Assembly (NCBI RefSeq): GCF_003544895.1
Contig: NZ_CP032125.1
Coordinates: forward strand, 1,192,001 to 1,256,000
Length of the DNA stretch: 64,000 nt
Origin: Profundibacter amoris
GTDB taxonomy: Bacteria > Pseudomonadota > Alphaproteobacteria > Rhodobacterales > Rhodobacteraceae
Reading direction: 5' to 3'
Shown: positions 60,719-64,000 of the stretch, piece by piece
Layout: each line of letters begins with the position of its first letter
Position numbering within the stretch: position 1 is the stretch's first letter
The notes under the pieces: generated by a model
Told to the model about the DNA's origin: nothing
Databases searched by the model: none
The model's input: the letters and a program-made list of their open reading frames with translations, nothing else
Translations under genes and position numbers: made by a program

Positions 60719-61525
60719 TTAGCCTTCAATCCGGCCCGCCATAATCGCAATGGCCTTTTGGTAAACCGTGGCCGCGTTCCATTCCTTGATCACGCGGAAA
60801 TTCGGCTGGCCTTCCTGATAGCCCTTGCCGGGTTTCCACCCTTTGCCGCGCAGGTAATTCGCGGTGGTGGCCAGTGCATCGGCCATGTTGTTCAGATCAA
60901 CCCGCCCGTCGCCATTGCCATCCACGCCGTATTTCAGCGCATTGCCGGGCAGGAACTGGGTGTGGCCCATTTCGCCATGGCGTGCGCCGATGGATTTGGC
61001 CGACAGGGTGCCGCGATCGACCAGTTTCAGGGCGGCAATCGCATGCGGCACAAAGAAATCCGTGCGGCGGCAATCATAGGCCAGCGTGCTGATTGACGAC
61101 ACCACATTGCTGTCGCCCATGAAATGGCCAAAGCCGGTTTCCATCCCGTGGATCGCCACCAGTACCGCCGCCGGCACGCCGTATTTCTTTTCCAGAGCGG
61201 CATAGAATGCGGGGTTCTTGGCGATGCGGCGGCGTCCTTGGGCGACAATGGTATCGGCCCCGCGTATCTGCATGAATTTGGCCAGTGAATAGCGAAAGCT
61301 TTTCTGGTTCCGGTCCGCTGCAATCGTGCGTTTGGCATAGGTTGTGCCGGCCAGTGCGGCCAAACCGCGCTTGCCAACTCCGGCGCGTTTGGCCTCTTTG
61401 GCAAAGGCGGCTTTCCAGGCGTTATAGCCAGCGGATGTGTTGCCGCATTGGGCGGCGATTGCGGGGTTGGTGAAAACGGATGCGGCCAACAGGGCGGCGA
61501 ATGTGGTGGTTAATTTGCGGGGCAT
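60719..61525 (-). CDS. Lytic murein transglycosylase (MltB family)
   Basis: A 268-residue exported enzyme with a signal peptide (KLTTTFAALLAASVFTNPAI) that cleaves peptidoglycan glycan strands with formation of anhydro-muramic ends. The catalytic Glu is in HGMETGFGHFMGD near residue 132, followed by the substrate-binding GARHGEMGHTQFLPGN. An EF-hand-like loop DGNGDGRVDLNN is present, as in Slt35/MltB. ATG 61525 follows GAAGGAGG. Shorter than E. coli MltB, but the core is complete. Confidence 0.9.
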   Translation of the reverse strand: MPRKLTTTFAALLAASVFTNPAIAAQCGNTSAGYNAWKAAFAKEAKRAGVGKRGLAALAGTTYAKRTIAADRNQKSFRYSLAKFMQIRGADTIVAQGRRRIAKNPAFYAALEKKYGVPAAVLVAIHGMETGFGHFMGDSNVVSSISTLAYDCRRTDFFVPHAIAALKLVDRGTLSAKSIGARHGEMGHTQFLPGNALKYGVDGNGDGRVDLNNMADALATTANYLRGKGWKPGKGYQEGQPNFRVIKEWNAATVYQKAIAIMAGRIEG

Positions 61526-61583
61526 TTGTCCCTCCTTCAATCAATACGTCCCGACTTTAGCCTGCCCCCTGCAAAATAGCAAA

Positions 61584-61605
61584 AGGGCGCCCAAAAGGAC
61601 GCCCT
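61584..61605 (-). terminator. Terminator after glnA
   Basis: On the minus strand AGGGCG-N10-CGCCCT is followed by TTTGCTATTTT. A second hairpin, GGCGGGG-TTCA-CCCCGCC (61622-61639), lies nearer the glnA stop. Confidence 0.55.
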
Positions 61606-61646
61606 CTGATTTTCCCTGTAGGGCGGGGTTCACCCCGCCACCTCGC

Positions 61647-63053
61647 TTAGCAGCTATAATACAGCTTGTATTCCACCGGATGCGGTGTGTGTTCATAGGC
61701 GTAAACCTCTTCCCACTTCAGATCCATATAGCCTTCGATCTGGTCCTTGGTGAACACGTCACCGGCCAGCAGGTAATCGTGATCCGCTTCCAGCTCGTCC
61801 AGCGCCTCGCGAAGCGATGCACAAACGGTCGGGATACCGGCCAGCTCTTCCGGTGGCAGATCGTAAAGGTCCTTGTCCGATGCGGCACCCGGATCAATCT
61901 TGTTCTTGATGCCGTCAAGGCCGGCCATCAACAGGGCCGAGAAACACAGATAGGGGTTGGCGGCCGGATCGGGGAAACGGGCCTCGACGCGCTTGGCCTT
62001 GGGCGATTCAGTCCACGGAATACGCACACAGCCAGAACGGTTGCGCGCGGAATAGGCGCGCAGAACGGGGGCCTCGAAACCGGGGATCAGACGCTTGTAG
62101 CTGTTGGTCGACGGGTTGGTGAAGGCGTTCAGCGATTTGGCGTGCTTCAGGATGCCGCCGATGAACCACAGGGCCTCGTCCGACAGATCGGCGTATTTGT
62201 CGCCTGCAAACAGCGGCTTGCCATCTTTCCAGATCGACATGTTCACATGCATCCCCGTGCCGTTGTCACCCGAAATGGGTTTCGGCATGAAGGTGGCGGT
62301 TTTGCCATAGGCGTGGGCCACGTTGTGGATCACATATTTGTATTTCTGCAATTCGTCCGCCTGATGGGTCAATGATCCGAAAATCAGGCCCAGTTCGTGC
62401 TGACACGAGGCAACCTCGTGGTGGTGCTTGTCCACTTTCATGCCCAGACGCTTCATGGTCGACAGCATTTCGCTACGGATGTCTTGTGCGTCATCAATCG
62501 GGTTCACGGGGAAATAGCCGCCCTTGATGCCCGGACGATGGCCCATGTTGCCCATTTCATAATTGGTGTCGGTGTTCCATGACGCGTCGCCAGCGTCCAC
62601 TTCGAACGATACCTTGTTCATTTCAACGCTAAAACGCACATCGTCGAACAGGAAGAATTCAGCCTCGGGGCCGAAATAGGACACATCCCCAATGCCCGAC
62701 GCCTTCAGATAGGCCTCGGCCTTTTCAGCTGTGCCGCGCGGGTCGCGGTTATAGGCTTCGCCGGTGTCCGGCTCGACGATGGAACAATGCACCGCCAGCG
62801 TCTTTTCGGCATAGAACGGATCGATATAGGCCGAGGCCGGATCCAGCATCAGTTTCATGTCCGAATTTTCAATCGATTTCCAGCCCGCGATGGACGAGCC
62901 ATCAAACATAAAGCCTTCTTCAAGGAAATCCTCGTCCACCAGATCGGCCACGACCGTTACATGTTGCAGCTTGCCGCGCGGATCGGTGAAACGAACATCT
63001 ACATATTCGATGTCCTCGTCCTTGATCAGCTTCAGAACGCCTTTGTTGTCCAT
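61647..63053 (-). CDS. glnA: Glutamine synthetase type I
   Basis: A 468-residue dodecameric enzyme that makes glutamine from glutamate, ammonia and ATP. Conserved blocks are FMFDGSSIAGWKSIENSD near residue 48, EAEFFLFDD (metal-binding Glu), the latch region NGTGMHVNMSIW and the adenylylation loop KDLYDLPPEE with Tyr near 397, so activity is probably controlled by GlnE. Follows glnB by 54 bases, in the glnBA operon seen in many alphaproteobacteria, for nitrogen control. Confidence 0.98.
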   Translation of the reverse strand: MDNKGVLKLIKDEDIEYVDVRFTDPRGKLQHVTVVADLVDEDFLEEGFMFDGSSIAGWKSIENSDMKLMLDPASAYIDPFYAEKTLAVHCSIVEPDTGEAYNRDPRGTAEKAEAYLKASGIGDVSYFGPEAEFFLFDDVRFSVEMNKVSFEVDAGDASWNTDTNYEMGNMGHRPGIKGGYFPVNPIDDAQDIRSEMLSTMKRLGMKVDKHHHEVASCQHELGLIFGSLTHQADELQKYKYVIHNVAHAYGKTATFMPKPISGDNGTGMHVNMSIWKDGKPLFAGDKYADLSDEALWFIGGILKHAKSLNAFTNPSTNSYKRLIPGFEAPVLRAYSARNRSGCVRIPWTESPKAKRVEARFPDPAANPYLCFSALLMAGLDGIKNKIDPGAASDKDLYDLPPEELAGIPTVCASLREALDELEADHDYLLAGDVFTKDQIEGYMDLKWEEVYAYEHTPHPVEYKLYYSC

Positions 63054-63107
63054 TTTGCTTCCTTTTCTATGGTAAATTATAGTGGGCGGAAATTCCGCCG
63101 GTTTATC

Positions 63108-63473
<366 letters not shown>

Positions 63474-63616
63474 TCACCTATGACAGACCACTTTCAAATG
63501 CCCCTCACAATTCGCTATGGTGGACGGGGCAGGGCGCGGGGCTGGATTCTGCGGCTTGTGATTAAAAATTAGGCAGAACGTGTGAAATTTGTGCGTTTTG
63601 TGAACAAAGGGTTTTT

Positions 63617-64000
63617 ATGATGACCGAACTTCTGACAGCGGCGCAGATGAGGGCGATTGAACAGGCGGCGATTGAGTCGGGGCAGGTCACGGGGCTGGAG
63701 CTGATGGAACGCGCGGGGCGCGGGGTGGTCGAGGCGGTGTTCGAGGAGTGGCCGGAACTTGCCGCGACCTCGCACCGCGCAGTGGTGTTGTGCGGGCCGG
63801 GCAATAACGGCGGTGACGGGTTCGTGGTGGCGCGTCTGCTGAAAGAATGGGGCTGGGAGGTGGAGGTGTTTCTGTATGGGGACGCCGATAAGCTGCCGCC
63901 GGATGCGAAGGTGAATTACGAGCGGTGGGCGGAGATGGGGGAGGTTTCGGCTCTGGATCAAGAAGCCATTTATGATTGTGTTGGTGATCTCTGGGTCGAT
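63617..64000 (+). CDS. NAD(P)H-hydrate epimerase domain (YjeF N-terminal), cut by the window edge
   Basis: 128 codons are visible before the edge. TAAQMRAIEQAAIESGQVTG and VVVLCGPGNNGGDGFVVARL near residue 55 are the YjeF_N (NnrE) signatures; the enzyme epimerises damaged NAD(P)HX. In bacteria this domain is usually fused to an ADP-dependent dehydratase (NnrD), which would lie beyond the window. Two ATG codons overlap (63617 and 63620); AAAGG lies upstream. It is divergent from glnB. Confidence 0.88.
   Translation, partial: MMTELLTAAQMRAIEQAAIESGQVTGLELMERAGRGVVEAVFEEWPELAATSHRAVVLCGPGNNGGDGFVVARLLKEWGWEVEVFLYGDADKLPPDAKVNYERWAEMGEVSALDQEAIYDCVGDLWVD

Overview
The window looks like chromosomal DNA of a marine alphaproteobacterium of the Rhodobacterales (Roseobacter-like). 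The signs are GC-rich coding sequence, a tetrameric sarcosine oxidase operon soxBDAG, the gene order serS / yajC-secD-secF-Mth938-ccmABCDG, yfgM-bamB-der, a glnB-glnA pair, system I cytochrome c maturation genes and many ATGA-type stop/start overlaps. No rRNA, tRNA, CRISPR array, phage or plasmid backbone was seen. Both window edges cut through chromosome; the last gene (NAD(P)HX epimerase) runs off the right end.

Layout. 0-3.2 kb: an orphan MoxR ATPase, a 110-bp palindromic insertion (copy A), and a leftward operon ccmI-ruvX-DUF1289. 3.4-8.9 kb: sarcosine oxidase soxB, D, A, G, with an AT-rich patch between soxB and soxD that carries a possible small membrane protein on the other strand. 8.9-13.2 kb: an AT-richer accessory region with an outer-membrane-barrel-like protein, five tandem paralogues of a small exported two-cysteine protein (one broken by an amber codon in its signal peptide) and one unfamiliar membrane protein. 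13.3-24.3 kb: Fe superoxide dismutase, rarD, a LOG-family hydrolase, a LysM protein, an ATM1-type ABC exporter, a DUF6326 protein and an RND efflux pair. 24.5-30.6 kb: yfgM, bamB, der, a lipoprotein, a hypothetical protein and serS. 30.8-38.1 kb: yajC-secDF, a TauE transporter, a 266-bp MITE-like element, an Mth938 protein and ccmABCDG.

38.2-51.1 kb: a HAD phosphatase, acnA, a DUF1223 thioredoxin-fold protein, a lipid A type acyltransferase, a four-gene nitrile-hydratase-like operon in which the beta subunit is split in two around a cupin gene, an orphan fliG, a flavoprotein, a serine hydrolase, purB and bioY. 51.1-60.6 kb is more accessory: a structured palindromic intergenic element, hydrolases, a two-gene cassette with a HEPN-like protein, DUF4386, an alpha/beta hydrolase-OsmC fusion, an endonuclease/phosphatase-family protein, a Met-rich multicopper oxidase, a TetR regulator divergent from a flavodoxin/Rossmann pair, and copy B of the 110-bp element exactly at the stop codons of two convergent genes. 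60.7-64 kb: a lytic transglycosylase, glnA, glnB and the start of nnr.

The strongest leads are (1) the split-beta nitrile hydratase/thiocyanate-hydrolase-like operon with an embedded cupin, (2) the tandem family of small exported disulfide-type proteins, (3) the HEPN two-gene cassette, and (4) two different palindromic mobile elements that each landed exactly on stop codons. All functional assignments rest on reading motifs and gene order by eye; no database search was run.
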